A DNA stretch of 64,000 nt from JBHIKY01 sp042139015 (lineage in GTDB: Bacteria > Bacillota > Bacilli > Bacillales > Marinococcaceae), in contig NZ_JBHIKY010000002.1 of the NCBI RefSeq assembly GCF_042139015.1, positions 242,845-306,844 on the forward strand, read 5' to 3'. The notes below the pieces were generated by a model, which saw nothing but the letters and a program-made list of their open reading frames with translations, did no database searches and had not been told where the DNA came from. The position numbers were made by a program, and so were the translations under genes. Below are positions 42,947-52,380 of this stretch, piece by piece (position 1 is the stretch's first letter; each line of letters begins with the position of its first letter).

Positions 42947-44230
42947 TTATTTTTGAAATTGGGCGGTTTCTGTTGAACCTTTCAGTGCTGTAGTAGAGGA
43001 TGTTCCACCGGAAATTACCTGTGCCACCTCGTCAAAATAGCCAGTCCCTACTTCTCGCTGATGGCGTGTAGCAGTATACCCGTCTGCTTCACTGGCGAAC
43101 TCTGCCTGCTGCAGTTCAGAATATGCTCCCATTCCGCGGGCCTTATAGCCACGGGCCAGTTCAAACATGCTGTGATTGAGAGCATGGAAACCTGCAAGGG
43201 TCACAAATTGGAATTTATAGCCCATTTTAGCGATCTCAGCCTGGAATGTTTCAATCGTTTCTTTATCCAGATTTCCTTCCCAGTTAAATGAAGGTGAACA
43301 GTTATACGCGAGCATTTTTCCAGGGAACTTTTCGTGAATGGCATCAGCAAAACGCTTCGCCTCTTCAAGGTCCGGCTTTGAAGTTTCGCACCAGATTAAG
43401 TCTGCGTAAGGTGCATATGCCAGTCCACGCGCGATGGCCTGATCTATTCCAGCCTTTGTTCTGTAAAAACCTTCCGCTGTGCGTTCGCCTGTAATAAACT
43501 GATGGTCCGCCGGATCAATATCGCTGGTGATCAGATCTGCCGCATCAGCATCCGTCCTTGCAAGCAGAAGGGTTTTCGTGCCGCTCACATCTGCAGCGAG
43601 TCTGGCGGAAATTAGATTTCTGACTGCTACCTGCGTCGGAATTAATACTTTCCCTCCTAAATGTCCACATTTCTTTTCTGAGGCGAGCTGATCTTCAAAG
43701 TGGACACCGGAAGCACCGGCTTCAATCATTGCTTTCATGAGCTCGTATACATTAAGCTGTCCGCCAAAGCCTGCTTCCCCATCAGCTACGATCGGAGCAA
43801 AGTAATCAACATCCTCGTCGCCTTCCATATGCTGAATTTGATCGGCGCGCTGCAGTGCTTGATTAATACGTTTCACTACATTCGGCACACTATTCGCAGG
43901 ATATAAGCTTTGATCGGGATACATCTGCCCGGCCAGGTTTGCGTCAGCTGCCACCTGCCAGCCGCTCAAATAAATCGCTTTCAAACCAGCCTTTACTTGC
44001 TGTACTGCCTGATTGCCTGTTAATGCGCCAAGCGAATTTACATACGGTTCATTATGAAGATGCTTCCAGAGCTTTTCAGCTCCCTTTTTCGCCAGCGTGT
44101 GTTCGATCTCCATGGATCCACGGAGCCGCACAACGTCCTCTGCGGAATAGGTTCTTTCTATGCCGATCCATCTTTCATCCTTATCCCATTCTTCCTGAAG
44201 CTTTTTTGCTTGTTCTTGAAGTTTACCCAT
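42947..44230 (-). CDS. aceA: Isocitrate lyase
   Basis: 427 residues. The active-site motif KKCGHLGGKVL, FEDQLASEKK before it, and CSPSFNWEGNLD are diagnostic. It splits isocitrate to glyoxylate and succinate in the glyoxylate shunt. No malate synthase gene is beside it. It has its own promoter with a palindromic operator inside the spacer, which points to tight repression. Confidence 0.96.
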   Translation of the reverse strand: MGKLQEQAKKLQEEWDKDERWIGIERTYSAEDVVRLRGSMEIEHTLAKKGAEKLWKHLHNEPYVNSLGALTGNQAVQQVKAGLKAIYLSGWQVAADANLAGQMYPDQSLYPANSVPNVVKRINQALQRADQIQHMEGDEDVDYFAPIVADGEAGFGGQLNVYELMKAMIEAGASGVHFEDQLASEKKCGHLGGKVLIPTQVAVRNLISARLAADVSGTKTLLLARTDADAADLITSDIDPADHQFITGERTAEGFYRTKAGIDQAIARGLAYAPYADLIWCETSKPDLEEAKRFADAIHEKFPGKMLAYNCSPSFNWEGNLDKETIETFQAEIAKMGYKFQFVTLAGFHALNHSMFELARGYKARGMGAYSELQQAEFASEADGYTATRHQREVGTGYFDEVAQVISGGTSSTTALKGSTETAQFQK

Positions 44231-44277
44231 TTGTTCTCATCTCCTCTGTTTTAGTACAGTATTTTTTCTATGTATTT

Positions 44278-44306
44278 ATAATATAACAGTATAAACTGTT
44301 ATGCAA
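44278..44306 (-). promoter_or_regulatory. aceA promoter with embedded palindromic operator
   Basis: Minus-strand TTGCAT (44301-44306), 17-base spacer, TATTAT (44278-44283). The spacer is AACAGTTTATACTGTTA, and the perfect inverted repeat ATAACAGTATAAACTGTTAT (44283-44302) reaches into both boxes, so a bound repressor would block polymerase. Confidence 0.75.
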
Positions 44307-44483
44307 CATGTTTTTTAAAATTTCTTTGAAAATACTTTTAATCCCTTGAAATAAGCACATCTGTATCATAACAGATAAAAGATTATTTCCTTTTTATGGA
44401 AAAGTGTGCAAAAGCTGCAGACACTTCTGCTGCCCCGTCAGCTGGCCGCTGACTGCGGGATTTTCAGCAATAGCAATGAAAAT

Positions 44484-44514
44484 AAAAAGTCCCCTTCAAT
44501 TAAACGAAGGAGAC
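44484..44514 (-). terminator. Terminator of the lipoprotein gene
   Basis: Minus-strand GTC-T-CCTTC pairs with GAAGG-G-GAC, followed by TTTTTATTTT. Confidence 0.8.
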
Positions 44515-44522
44515 TCCATCAC

Positions 44523-45101
44523 TTATTTTGTTTCATACCACATATACTCAACCTTACTGGAGGATTTATCAGATTTTTCAATGATAATATCAGCTGTGTC
44601 AAACGTATAGACCTCTGTCCATAATTGATCCATGTCATTGTAGTAACTCTCGTCCGCTTCCCCTGCCGCTTCTTTTATTTCCTCTGTGGTAAGAGAATGT
44701 CCTGACGGCTGGTATGCAAGAGCCTGCACGGTTTGATCATTGGAGTCGATAAAAAAGGTAAACTCCCCGTACTGTTCGTATTCCGCTCCTTCAAAAGAGC
44801 CTTTCTCTTCCGCAGTTCCGAAAATCAATTCTACGTTATCAGCCGGCTCACCAAGCATATTGAGGTACTCATCTGCCTTTTCTCCTGCTACTTCACTAAA
44901 CATATTCCGTGCTTCGTCTGTTTGTTCGGACGCTTCATTCGTACTGACACTTTTTACTTCCGTGGGAGCTTCTTTTACTACTGCTTCGTTCTGCTCGTAT
45001 TTTTCTGCACCGGCTGCAGTCTCTGATTGTTCGTCTGCGGTGCCGCAGCCGGAGGCGAGTATAAATACCAGCCCTGCAGCCGTAATAATTGAATATCTCA
45101 T
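44523..45101 (-). CDS. Lipoprotein of unknown function
   Basis: 192 residues from the ATG at 45101, after GGGGGATACG. Lipoprotein signal GLVFILASGC followed by a Glu/Ala/Ser-rich linker and a compact C-terminal domain (AEEKGSFEGAEYEQYGEFTF, SLTTEEIKEAAGEADESYYN). The last third looks like a ligand- or dimerisation-type alpha/beta fold, but I cannot name the family. Exposed on the outer face of the membrane. Confidence 0.75.
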   Translation of the reverse strand: MRYSIITAAGLVFILASGCGTADEQSETAAGAEKYEQNEAVVKEAPTEVKSVSTNEASEQTDEARNMFSEVAGEKADEYLNMLGEPADNVELIFGTAEEKGSFEGAEYEQYGEFTFFIDSNDQTVQALAYQPSGHSLTTEEIKEAAGEADESYYNDMDQLWTEVYTFDTADIIIEKSDKSSSKVEYMWYETK

Positions 45102-45227
45102 CGTATCCCCCATTTTCTGACTGACCTTCTCATCTAATAGACTCATTCCTTCTCCTTTAATAAATTACACACATATTACAAGGGTTATAAAAAATGAGAC
45201 GAAAGTCATACATTGATAAGTATTTAA

Positions 45228-46454
45228 TTACGAATGCTGTCCGGCTGCCATCGAATAACGTTTAACAGCTTGGTTTTCTTTCTTTTCAATGAGATGCAGC
45301 TTCGCGGTACAGAAAATAGTAACACATAAAATGAGTAAAGAACCGAGCACGATGCCATTCCAACCAAAGGACGGCCACAGCAGACCGTAATAAAAGCTGC
45401 CAAGACTTCCTCCAAGGTAATAAGCAGTGAGATAGAGTCCGGATGCGCTAGCTTTTGCTTCCTTCGCATGGCGCGTTACCCAGGAGCTGGAGCTTGAATG
45501 GACAAAAAAGAAACCAAAGCTCAGCAGCAGCAGAGCAAGTATAATGACAGGGAAAACAGGGATGAGAGTAAGCAGGATACTTGAAGCCATGCAGGCAATC
45601 CCGAAAAACATACAAACTGTCTGCTTCCAAATATGAGCTGCCTTCCCGGCAAGTGTAGAGCTGATTGTACCGGCTCCATACGTCAGAAAAAGCATACCGA
45701 GAACAGCCGTAGAAACACTGAATGGCTCTCCACTTAAATAATAGGTGATAAAGTTAAATACACCAATAAATACAAAAAAGTGAAGCCCGCCGATAATATA
45801 TGCCAGTTTCATCGCCGGCCGCTTGATATGTCTTTTGTTATCCCTGAAAAGCGCCTTCAGCTGAAATGGGCGGGCTTGAAATTGGTTTGAACGCGGAAGC
45901 AGCAGCAGGACAATAAAAAACACAACAACACTGATCGCCCCCATCACCAAAAAGGCCGTACGCCAGTCAAACGCATCGGTCAGCACACCGCTGATAAAGC
46001 GGCCGCCCATCCCGCCGAGACTGTTAGCGCTAATATAAATGCCGACTGCCACCGTCATGGCCCGCACGGCATATTCTTCACTAATATACGCCATTGCAGC
46101 AACCGGCACCCCTGCAAGGGCCGCTGCCTGAAGCACTCTCACTGCCAGCAGCCATTCAAATGAAGGAACAATACTGAGTAAAATTGTCCCAGCCACCCCA
46201 AGTGTCATCGTTACAAATATAATAACCCGTCTTCCGTAAGCGTCAGATAATGCAGTATATAGAAAAAAACTTATTCCAAGTACAAACAGGGAAATGGAGA
46301 TAATTAAGCTTGAGACCGTCTCTGTGACCCCAAATTCATTTGTAAACAATGGAAGGAGCGGCTGCGGAAAATATAAATTGGCAAAAACAAGAAAGGAAGA
46401 CGCACCTAAAGCAATTGTCGCCCTCCAAAACACAGCTGTCTTAATATCTATCAT
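45228..46454 (-). CDS. MFS transporter, YnfM-like
   Basis: 408 residues with about twelve membrane segments, LPLLFTNEFGV near the start and the loop LYTALSDAYGRRVIIFVT, the MFS signature between TM2 and TM3. A divergent LysR gene lies about 120 bases away, the same arrangement as ynfM/ynfL of E. coli. Probably a drug or sugar efflux carrier; substrate unknown. GAAGG precedes the ATG. Confidence 0.88.
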   Translation of the reverse strand: MIDIKTAVFWRATIALGASSFLVFANLYFPQPLLPLFTNEFGVTETVSSLIISISLFVLGISFFLYTALSDAYGRRVIIFVTMTLGVAGTILLSIVPSFEWLLAVRVLQAAALAGVPVAAMAYISEEYAVRAMTVAVGIYISANSLGGMGGRFISGVLTDAFDWRTAFLVMGAISVVVFFIVLLLLPRSNQFQARPFQLKALFRDNKRHIKRPAMKLAYIIGGLHFFVFIGVFNFITYYLSGEPFSVSTAVLGMLFLTYGAGTISSTLAGKAAHIWKQTVCMFFGIACMASSILLTLIPVFPVIILALLLLSFGFFFVHSSSSSWVTRHAKEAKASASGLYLTAYYLGGSLGSFYYGLLWPSFGWNGIVLGSLLILCVTIFCTAKLHLIEKKENQAVKRYSMAAGQHS

Positions 46455-46573
46455 GTGGTGAACCTTCTTTCACTTTTACAATCTATATAAAAGCGTAGCA
46501 TTCCTATTTACATAAATAAAATATATAATAATTATAAATACGATAACGTATGGTTATAAAAGGGAGTTACAAT

Positions 46574-47467
46574 ATGGAAAGCAGACAGCTTAGTTATTTT
46601 GCAGAGGTCGTCCGTCAGCAGAGCTTTACGAAAGCAGCGGCAGTCCTTCGAATTGCACAGCCAGCTATTAGCAGGGCAGTCCAGCAGCTCGAAGCAGAAA
46701 CGGGCCTGATTCTGCTGATCAGAGAAAAGAAATTGATCCGCCCGACTGAAGAAGGAATGGTGCTGTACCGCTATGCAGAACAGCTCCGCAATGTTATTGG
46801 GAGGGCTGAGAATGATCTTGCCGAGCGAAAAGCCGGACGCCGTGGTACTATTGAAATTGGTCTTCCTTCCATGGCCGGATCCTATTATTTTCCAGAAAAA
46901 ATGGCAGATTTTAAAAATAAACATCCTCTTTTTCATTTTAAAATACGTGAAGCCGGAACGACGATGATCGAGCAGCTCATCCTGGATGGAGAATTAGAAA
47001 TCGGAATGGTAGTAACCGATGAGGTATCTGATTCGCTCGAGGTATACCCGCTTTTGCAGGAGCCGATGGTGATGGCCGCCCCCCACAGTCACCCTTTTGC
47101 AAAAAAAGCATCCGTACCGCTTCATCAATTAGCGGATGAGCCGCTCATTCTTTTCAAAGAAGGATATTTTCAAAGACGTATTATTGATCAGGCAGCAGAA
47201 TTAAAAGGACGAGAACCGGAAATCGCCTTTGAAACGAATCAAATTTCGATGGCGAAATCACTCTCGAAACTGGGGTTTGGCGTTTCTGTTTTTTTAAAAA
47301 TGGTGATCCACCCTGAAGACGAGCTTGCCTCAGTACCCTTTGATCCACCGGTAGTCCTGTCTCTCGGGTTAGCGCATAAAAAAGGACTGCCTTTATCCGC
47401 AGCCAATCAGACATTTCTTTCGTATTTACTTGACGATCAATCGGGAAAAGGAGGGTCCCGTCCGTGA
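46574..47467 (+). CDS. LysR family transcriptional regulator
   Basis: 297 residues from the ATG at 46574, after GGGAGTTACAAT. N-terminal winged helix RQLSYFAEVVRQQSFTKAAA then AQPAISRAVQQLEAETG, and a substrate-binding periplasmic-fold domain. Divergent from the MFS gene, which it likely controls. The intergenic region is rich in A/T dyads, as expected for LysR sites. Confidence 0.92.
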   Translation: MESRQLSYFAEVVRQQSFTKAAAVLRIAQPAISRAVQQLEAETGLILLIREKKLIRPTEEGMVLYRYAEQLRNVIGRAENDLAERKAGRRGTIEIGLPSMAGSYYFPEKMADFKNKHPLFHFKIREAGTTMIEQLILDGELEIGMVVTDEVSDSLEVYPLLQEPMVMAAPHSHPFAKKASVPLHQLADEPLILFKEGYFQRRIIDQAAELKGREPEIAFETNQISMAKSLSKLGFGVSVFLKMVIHPEDELASVPFDPPVVLSLGLAHKKGLPLSAANQTFLSYLLDDQSGKGGSRP

Positions 47468-47813
47468 AGCTGATAAATGTAAGCATGAATACTGTTATTG
47501 CGGATAAGCTCGAAACTGCTTATCATTTCCGGGAGCGGCTGATCGGATTAATGTTTCGCAGAATCTTCCGAGAGGGTTCGCGCGTCATCTAGCACCGTGT
47601 TCTTTCATTCACACGTTTTTTATGAAGGTTCCTATTGATGTCATCTATGTAAATGAGAAGCTTGAAGTGATTGATTTACAGACGCATGTCAGGCCTGGAA
47701 GAATTGGAAAACTCCGCTCAAATACTCACTCTGTAATAGAATTACCTGCAGGAACTGCCGTTCTGTACCGCATTCAGAAAGGTCATCTGTTGAAGCTGTC
47801 TAATCATGAGTGA
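47464..47813 (+). pseudogene. DUF192 family gene with a frameshift
   Basis: From a GTG overlapping the LysR stop, frame 1 reads KLINVSMNTVIADKLETAYH to FRERLIGLMFRRIFREGSR, then stops at TAG 47590. The -1 frame continues HLAPCSFIHTFFMKVPIDVI and ends LLKLSNHE. Together they make one DUF192 protein of about 115 residues, with PCxxIHTxFM typical of the family. A single-base loss near 47585 explains the break. A sequencing error cannot be excluded. Confidence 0.85.
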
Positions 47814-47822
47814 AATGGAACC

Positions 47823-48851
47823 TTATTCAAGAATTTCTTTAATAAAAGTGGTGCGCTTTTCAGCTAGATCCACATCGACCATATCGTATTCCCCTGGACT
47901 TTTAAAGGATCGGAAGACGCGGACGACTGGTCGCTGCGGCAGGCCGGTATGCTGTCTTATAATAATACCGGAATCTCCTGTAGTAAGCTGGACCTGCGCA
48001 CCTGTAGGATAAAAAGCAACAGTGCGAAGAAAGATCCACACCACCTGGTGCGCTAGACGGCGGTTTGAGAGCGCCATTATATGCTCGCAGGCTTGATAAG
48101 GCTGAAGTGCTTCGCTGCCCGCCGCTTTCCCGCTGATTAAATTATCATAATAATTAACGACGGCCGTAATTTTTGAAAGCAGATGAATCTCCTTTGCATT
48201 TAGGCCCCGCGGCTTCCCGCTTCCGTCCAAAAATTCATGATGTGCCAGCGCAATATGGGCAGACAGGGTGCTGATTTCTTTATTGCGGCGTAAAAATTCA
48301 AACCCCCGCCATGTATGGTGATCATTCTCCTCTTGTTCCGTTTTAGGAAGTATCTTTCCAACGTCGTGAAGCAATGCCCCTACCCCAAGCTCATGCAGCT
48401 TCGTTTGGTCGAGACCAAGTTTTGCACCGGTGAGTACCGCCATGATACATACATCAACGGAGTGATGATACAACTCACTGTCATTTGTGCGGATATCGGT
48501 TAGATTTAAAAGAATATTCTGATTGAGCATCACTTCCTCAAGAATGGCCCTTATCGACTGATTAATTGATTTCACTTCAAGATCTCCGCCGTTCTGAACG
48601 TAACGAAACGATTCAGCAAGCGCAGCGACAGCGGCTTTTTTAGTTTTATCCGACACTACTTCTTCAATATGTATATCAGTCACCGTTTCATTCTCTAGAT
48701 ATACGGCGTGAACCCCCATATGATGCAATCTTGAAATTAAGCCGACGGTTAATGGCACACCAGATTTTAAGAGAATTCGGCCATCTGTGGCATAAATACT
48801 TTTCGCAAGCTTGTCGCCCTGTTGAATATTTTTCGAAAGAGCATAGCGCAT
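47823..48851 (-). CDS. HD-GYP domain protein (putative c-di-GMP phosphodiesterase)
   Basis: 342 residues. HHSVDVCIMAVLTGAKLGL, the HD pair in GALLHDVGKILPK, then AHHEFLDGSGKPRGLNAKEI, a slightly divergent GYP segment with HHE and DGSG retained. It likely hydrolyses c-di-GMP or a related nucleotide. The N-terminal 100 residues (IQQGDKLAKSIYATDGRILL) are a typical HD-GYP-associated region. AAAGGATGG precedes the ATG at 48851. Confidence 0.88.
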   Translation of the reverse strand: MRYALSKNIQQGDKLAKSIYATDGRILLKSGVPLTVGLISRLHHMGVHAVYLENETVTDIHIEEVVSDKTKKAAVAALAESFRYVQNGGDLEVKSINQSIRAILEEVMLNQNILLNLTDIRTNDSELYHHSVDVCIMAVLTGAKLGLDQTKLHELGVGALLHDVGKILPKTEQEENDHHTWRGFEFLRRNKEISTLSAHIALAHHEFLDGSGKPRGLNAKEIHLLSKITAVVNYYDNLISGKAAGSEALQPYQACEHIMALSNRRLAHQVVWIFLRTVAFYPTGAQVQLTTGDSGIIIRQHTGLPQRPVVRVFRSFKSPGEYDMVDVDLAEKRTTFIKEILE

Positions 48852-49280
48852 CACTGACCATCCTTTACGGCTTGTAGAGTAGCTTATTCTCTAATTATAC
48901 AAGAGTCGAAAAATAGATAATAGAGTAATAAAATGACCAACATTTTTAGAAGCATTATCCCTGCTGCGTCCACCTTTTTACTCCCATGATCAATTGATCA
49001 AGCGTATGGAATTCTGTTAGGAACATTCCGTTTCTACCGGCGAGCTTTATATGGAGACTACTGAAAAAGTACTGAAGTAAAAGAAAGTCTGTTTATTATA
49101 AATGAGAATGTATTAGTTGATCATTCCTGCGCAAACTCGTTTGCACTTTATAATGATTAATCTTAATAGATTAAAGTACCGGCAGTTTAAAGCAAACCAG
49201 TGTCCGGAGAACCGGCCTGCCTTTGGTGCCTCGCAGGTATTTCTTTATTTCCATTGCGATTATCCTTTTATTTCTTCCAT
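48852..49280. other. Intergenic region between the HD-GYP and HPr-like genes
   Basis: No gene seen. Near 49057 GACTACTGAAAAAGTACT resembles the end of the IS1182-like remnant at 32605, so a small IS scar is possible. Confidence 0.35.
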
Positions 49281-49304
49281 AAAAAAATGCCAGGCCAATG
49301 CCTG
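49281..49304 (-). terminator. Terminator of the HPr-like gene
   Basis: Minus-strand CAGGC-ATTG-GCCTG followed by GCATTTTTTT. Confidence 0.8.
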
Positions 49305-49316
49305 ACAGTTTGAACA

Positions 49317-49712
49317 TTAATGACGTGTTGTTTTTAAATAGGATTTGGCCACACTGCTGACTCCAGGAGACCAGCTTGACATACAGCCTGTTCTGGCACG
49401 TTCTACTGACTCGCACCCTTCCTCTTCCCAGTAACTGAGAACTTCATCATCCGAATTCATCTGTGATAAAAAGGTACGAACTGCAGAAGATGCTTTTTTT
49501 GAATCAGAGCCTTTCATACGCATATGAACCACATCTCCAATTCTAATGGTTGTAAACACAGCCATCATTCCGAGTACACTCTTTCCATTTGCCGCACGGC
49601 CCTTTTTTTCAAAAAACACATCGCTCTCATAATGCTCCAGCAAGTGAACAAGCTCCATCACTTTATGCACCGACAGGCCTCTGAAAAGCGAAAACGTTTC
49701 GAGTTGTTCCAT
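49317..49712 (-). CDS. HPr-like protein lacking the catalytic histidine
   Basis: 131 residues. The order of HPr is visible: FRGLSVHKVMELVHLLEHYE aligns with GLHARPA-x-LV of HPr, and FFEKKGRAANGKSVLGMMAV with the FLxKDGKKVNAKSIMGVMSL segment that holds Ser46. At the His15 place there is Ser, and Arg17 is His. So it cannot relay phosphate from EI, but the regulatory serine remains, as in Crh. A 45-residue C-terminal extension is unusual. AAAGGAG precedes the ATG. Confidence 0.75.
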   Translation of the reverse strand: MEQLETFSLFRGLSVHKVMELVHLLEHYESDVFFEKKGRAANGKSVLGMMAVFTTIRIGDVVHMRMKGSDSKKASSAVRTFLSQMNSDDEVLSYWEEEGCESVERARTGCMSSWSPGVSSVAKSYLKTTRH

Positions 49713-49822
49713 GTTTCTACATCTTCTCCTTTTATCGTTCCTTCGAAATCCTCTATTATTATAATGACTCCAGCAGAAAATTTCTACCTATTCGTAAGAA
49801 GATGTCACAAAACGTCTACATT

Positions 49823-50992
49823 CTAGGAGTCGTTCGTGTCATTGTAAGAGCTTCCTGCCAAAGATTCTTGCTTTTTGCTTTTCACTTTATCCATTTCGTC
49901 TACGAAATTCTCGACGAACTCCTTCGGCATTTCTTCAAAATAAATAGATTTTGAAGGGAATGCGACATCGACCCCTTCTTCTTCAAGAATTTTTAAGATT
50001 TCATAATTTATTTCCTCTTTAATATCAAACCAGCTCAGCCAGGCGGTCGTTTTCGTAAAAAAGTACAGAAAGATATCAAGAGAGGATTCATTAAACTCGC
50101 TGAATTTAACGATTATAATTTCCTGATCAATTCCTTCATGACTGCGCAGGAGCCAGTTGATTCGTTTTACTACGTTATCGAGCTGGTCGCGCGGAGTTCC
50201 ATACTCCACGCTGAGTTTAAACGAAATTTCACGTTTGTTAATTTCCGACCAGTTCGTAATGGCTTCATGGGCGAGTGTTTTGTTCGGTACCGTCACGAGC
50301 GAATCGGAGAATGTTCGGACCTTCGTACTTCGAAAGGAAATATCCTGGACAATTCCTTCGACCGTTGGCGTTTCGATCCAGTCCCCTTTTTTAAAAGGGC
50401 GCTCCGTCACGATAATAACGCCTCCGAGAAAATTGCTGAGTGTATCCTGTGCTGCAAGCGCAAACGCGAGACCCCCAAGACCAAGCCCGGCAATAAACCC
50501 GGTAATGTCATATTCCCATTCGATTAAAATAACTGTTACCGTCAAGGCGACTATAACAAAACGGGAAAGACGGGATATAAAAGGAACAAGCATGCTGTTT
50601 TCTCCGTCTTCCATGTTGCGTGTCATTCTTGAAAAAACCGTTGAATTCACCGCAACAAAATTGAAAAACCCCCATCCGATAACAAAAATAATAAGAGAAC
50701 GGTAGATTGTATTGATAAATCCCAGCTCTGCCCTAGGGAATGGCAGGTACAGAAGCGCGAGATAAATACCGAGAATGCCGATGAAAAAACGAATCGGTTT
50801 TTCAAATGCTATTAAAATGTTTGTGAAGATACTCGTTGGTGTCATACGGGCAAGGTTTAAAATCACCCTAAAAATATATCTCGTAAATATCTTCCTCATA
50901 AAAAAAACAAAAAGGAAAATAAGTATCGCTATTCCTATATCCAGCCATGGCAGACCTATCAGCCAGTTCTGTGCGTCAAAATAAAAATCCAT
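49823..50992 (-). CDS. MscS family mechanosensitive channel (larger type)
   Basis: 389 residues from the ATG at 50992, after GGAGGGGATTT. Four or five membrane segments, then the pore helix ITGFIAGLGLGGLAFALAAQ and the cytosolic beta domain (ERPFKKGDWIETPTVEGIVQ, TVPNKTLAHEAI). Larger than YkuT. The C-terminal 40 residues are charged. A second osmotic release valve. Confidence 0.92.
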   Translation of the reverse strand: MDFYFDAQNWLIGLPWLDIGIAILIFLFVFFMRKIFTRYIFRVILNLARMTPTSIFTNILIAFEKPIRFFIGILGIYLALLYLPFPRAELGFINTIYRSLIIFVIGWGFFNFVAVNSTVFSRMTRNMEDGENSMLVPFISRLSRFVIVALTVTVILIEWEYDITGFIAGLGLGGLAFALAAQDTLSNFLGGVIIVTERPFKKGDWIETPTVEGIVQDISFRSTKVRTFSDSLVTVPNKTLAHEAITNWSEINKREISFKLSVEYGTPRDQLDNVVKRINWLLRSHEGIDQEIIIVKFSEFNESSLDIFLYFFTKTTAWLSWFDIKEEINYEILKILEEEGVDVAFPSKSIYFEEMPKEFVENFVDEMDKVKSKKQESLAGSSYNDTNDS

Positions 50993-51057
50993 AAATCCCC
51001 TCCGCTGAATGATCTCATATATCTCTACCCACTTCGAAATATATCGTAACATAAAAT

Positions 51058-51086
51058 AGAAAACCACACCCCGGAAAGGTGTGGTT
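51058..51086 (-). terminator. Terminator of the amidohydrolase gene
   Basis: Minus-strand AACCACACC/GGTGTGGTT followed by TTCTATTTTA. Confidence 0.85.
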
Positions 51087-51096
51087 GAATGGTTCC

Positions 51097-52242
51097 CTAT
51101 TTCTGATAAACGAGATTACCGAGGATATAGGTTTCTTCTACGTGGCTGAGGTAATCAAACGGATGCCCGTTCCAAATGGCAAAATCCGCGTCCTTCCCAG
51201 CTTCAAGCGAACCTTTCGTCTTATCTAACTGAAGATGCCTCGCTGCATTAATCGTAATAGCCTGTAGTGCCTTTGCCGGGGAAAGACCCTCTTTAGCTGC
51301 CGTCTGCGCAGAAGTCAGTAAGTATTCGATCCCGACTACAGGGTGATCGGTCGTTATGGAATAATTGATATTATATTTATCCAGCTCAAGCAGAGTATGC
51401 CACCCTTTATCGGAGAGCTCTGCTTTAGATTTCGAGGACATTGTCGGCCCGACTGACACCATAACATTGTGTTCGGCAATATATTCAGCTATGTGGTGTC
51501 CGTCCGTACAATGTTCTATCGTAACCGGAATATCAAATTCCTTCTTTAAGCGAAGAAGAGTGACAATATCATCGGCACGGTGGGCGTGGGCACGCAACGG
51601 AATTTCTTTGCGGAGTACCTTAACGAGCTGCTCAAGCCCTAAATTCCGTTCAGGCATATCTCCTTTTTCAAGCTTTACCCTATAATTTTCAGCCTTGATG
51701 AAGGCCTCGCGAAACATAGCGGTGATTCCCATTCGCGTGACCGGCGCTTTACCTTTTGATCCATAAAACCGCTTCGGATTTTCCCCAAACGCCGCTTTCA
51801 TACCGGATGGATGCTGAATCACCATTTCATCAACAATATGTCCGGCTGTCTGCATCGTAATCATTTCGCCGCCGATGACATTGGCGCTTCCCGGCATTAC
51901 CTGTACAGTAGTCACTCCGGAGCGGCGAGCCTGCTCATAACCTTCTTCCATTGGGTTTACCCCGTCAATAGCCCGGATAAACGGAGTCACCGCGTCACTC
52001 GTTTCATTAAAATCAGCACCCTGCGGCCCGATTCCTTCCTCGTGGACGCCCAGGTGTGTATGTACATCAATCAATCCAGGTGTGATAATTTTGCCGGCTG
52101 CATCTATCTTTTCATAAGTAGACGGCACTTCCCCGGCCTGGGCTATCCCGTCTACCTGTGTACTATTGACAAGGAGCGCAGCATTTTCTATAAAGTTTCC
52201 ATCAGGCATCATAAGCGATGCGTTAACATATGCTTTTTTCAT
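51097..52242 (-). CDS. Metal-dependent amidohydrolase (imidazolonepropionase-like)
   Basis: 381 residues from the ATG at 52242. Metal ligands in VHTHLGVHEEG (HxH), LRAHAHRADD, EHCTDGHH and TTDHPVVG (Asp), then the closing GLSPAKALQAITINAARHLQ. It is a typical amidohydrolase TIM barrel, close to imidazolonepropionase relatives. Substrate unknown. AAAGGAG lies ten bases upstream. Divergent from the patatin gene. Confidence 0.9.
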   Translation of the reverse strand: MKKAYVNASLMMPDGNFIENAALLVNSTQVDGIAQAGEVPSTYEKIDAAGKIITPGLIDVHTHLGVHEEGIGPQGADFNETSDAVTPFIRAIDGVNPMEEGYEQARRSGVTTVQVMPGSANVIGGEMITMQTAGHIVDEMVIQHPSGMKAAFGENPKRFYGSKGKAPVTRMGITAMFREAFIKAENYRVKLEKGDMPERNLGLEQLVKVLRKEIPLRAHAHRADDIVTLLRLKKEFDIPVTIEHCTDGHHIAEYIAEHNVMVSVGPTMSSKSKAELSDKGWHTLLELDKYNINYSITTDHPVVGIEYLLTSAQTAAKEGLSPAKALQAITINAARHLQLDKTKGSLEAGKDADFAIWNGHPFDYLSHVEETYILGNLVYQK

Positions 52243-52380
52243 GATGAAAAAACTCCTTTGAGAAATTTTGTTTCGGTTCACTAAACAACTTCTCGTTCCA
52301 GTGAAAAATTCCTTCTTTTTTTCCGAAATCGTTTTTCTTCTGGTAAAATTAGGTTATGTAAGGAAGAGGAGGCGTTTACT

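Noticed and set aside
49050..49100. IS1182-like end sequence CTACTGAAAAAGT
   Set aside because: Only one end-like word with no partner repeat or transposase remnant, so it could be chance.
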